From positions 1-23,184 of the forward strand of contig VSPM01000041.1 in NCBI GenBank assembly GCA_009775365.1: DNA of 23,184 bases, read 5' to 3'. The DNA comes from Muribaculaceae bacterium (GTDB taxonomy: Bacteria > Bacteroidota > Bacteroidia > Bacteroidales > Muribaculaceae). Each line of letters starts with the position of its first letter. Positions within the stretch are counted from its first letter, which is position 1. Of this stretch, positions 23,015 through 23,184 are shown one piece after another. The position numbers and the translations under genes were made by a program. The notes beneath the pieces were generated by a model. That model made no database searches. It worked only from the letters and a program-made list of their open reading frames with translations, and was not told the DNA's origin.

Positions 23015-23184
23015 ATGATTACCGAAAGTAAAGTTACTGAAATTTTTTGTATTGCAGATGATTTCTGCAAGGAATTTGATGGTGAGATGGCAAAAAATGC
23101 ACTTCCTTCCACAACTGACACTCCAAAACGGAAAAGAAAGCGCATGATGTCGGATGCCGAGGTCATCACGATTCTGATCTGTTT
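23015..23184 (+). CDS. IS982-family transposase, N-terminal part (runs off window)
   Basis: 56 codons are visible from ATG 23015: MITESKVTEIFCIADDFCKE, then a linker TDTPKRKRKRMMSDAEVITI ending in LIC at the edge. Start, spacing and the RMMSDAEVITILI segment are typical of IS982 transposases of Bacteroidales (DDE type, about 290-310 aa). No frame lesion is visible in this part. The left end of the IS must lie between about 22865 and 23010, next to ccsBA; I could not define its inverted repeat without the other end. Confidence 0.85.
   Translation, partial: MITESKVTEIFCIADDFCKEFDGEMAKNALPSTTDTPKRKRKRMMSDAEVITILIC

Overview
The window looks like chromosomal DNA of a gut-type Bacteroidales; Muribaculaceae is my best guess, but no 16S or other marker is present. 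The grounds are: three -33/-7 promoters matching the Bacteroidetes consensus (TTTG, 19-21 nt, TAnnTTTG); start codons mostly without Shine-Dalgarno sequences; secreted glycan-active enzymes (GH36, GH43 remnant, SGNH esterase, GH25); an AAA-ATPase/PD-(D/E)XK gene of a type very abundant in Bacteroidetes; and IS4-, IS5- and IS982-type insertion sequences.

Layout. 1-277: 3' remnant of an IS4-type transposase. 333-2163: a Ca2+/cation antiporter and a broken GH43 arabinanase gene, both on minus. 2375-4452: a plus-strand run (unknown soluble protein, SGNH esterase, small membrane protein). 4436-5821: a GH13 alpha-amylase on minus whose end overlaps the small membrane protein gene. 6205-7482: a CorC/CNNM membrane protein facing a GH36 alpha-galactosidase (7493-9700, minus). 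10025-10465: an esterase gene cut off at its nucleophile elbow. 10551-12892: pepP-gluQ, a translationally overlapping minus-strand pair with a recognisable promoter. 13012-15270: a DDE transposase remnant, a membrane-anchored MORN-GH25 lysozyme, then a mosaic of IS5 end, IS4 transposase tail and alpha/beta-hydrolase tail. 15271-17677: wecA-like glycan initiating transferase and gapA (both minus). 18017-18457: mscL. 18583-18949: a small ORF split by a 221-bp MITE-like IS5 derivative. 19047-20600: AAA-ATPase/PD-(D/E)XK protein with two families of tandem repeats upstream. 20996-22864: a ResB-CcsA fusion for cytochrome c maturation, whose 5' end is abutted by an IS982-family transposase that runs off the window.

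Housekeeping genes (gapA, gluQ, pepP, mscL, wecA) are intact. The glycan-use genes are a mix of intact (GH36, GH13, SGNH) and decayed (GH43, BD-FAE-like esterase), and the gaps between genes hold repeated traces of IS traffic. No rRNA, tRNA, CRISPR array or prophage was seen. The parts most worth a second look are the MITE-interrupted small gene, whose frame is restored by precise excision, the repeat arrays beside the AAA/PD-(D/E)XK gene, and the IS982 junction at the start of ccsBA.
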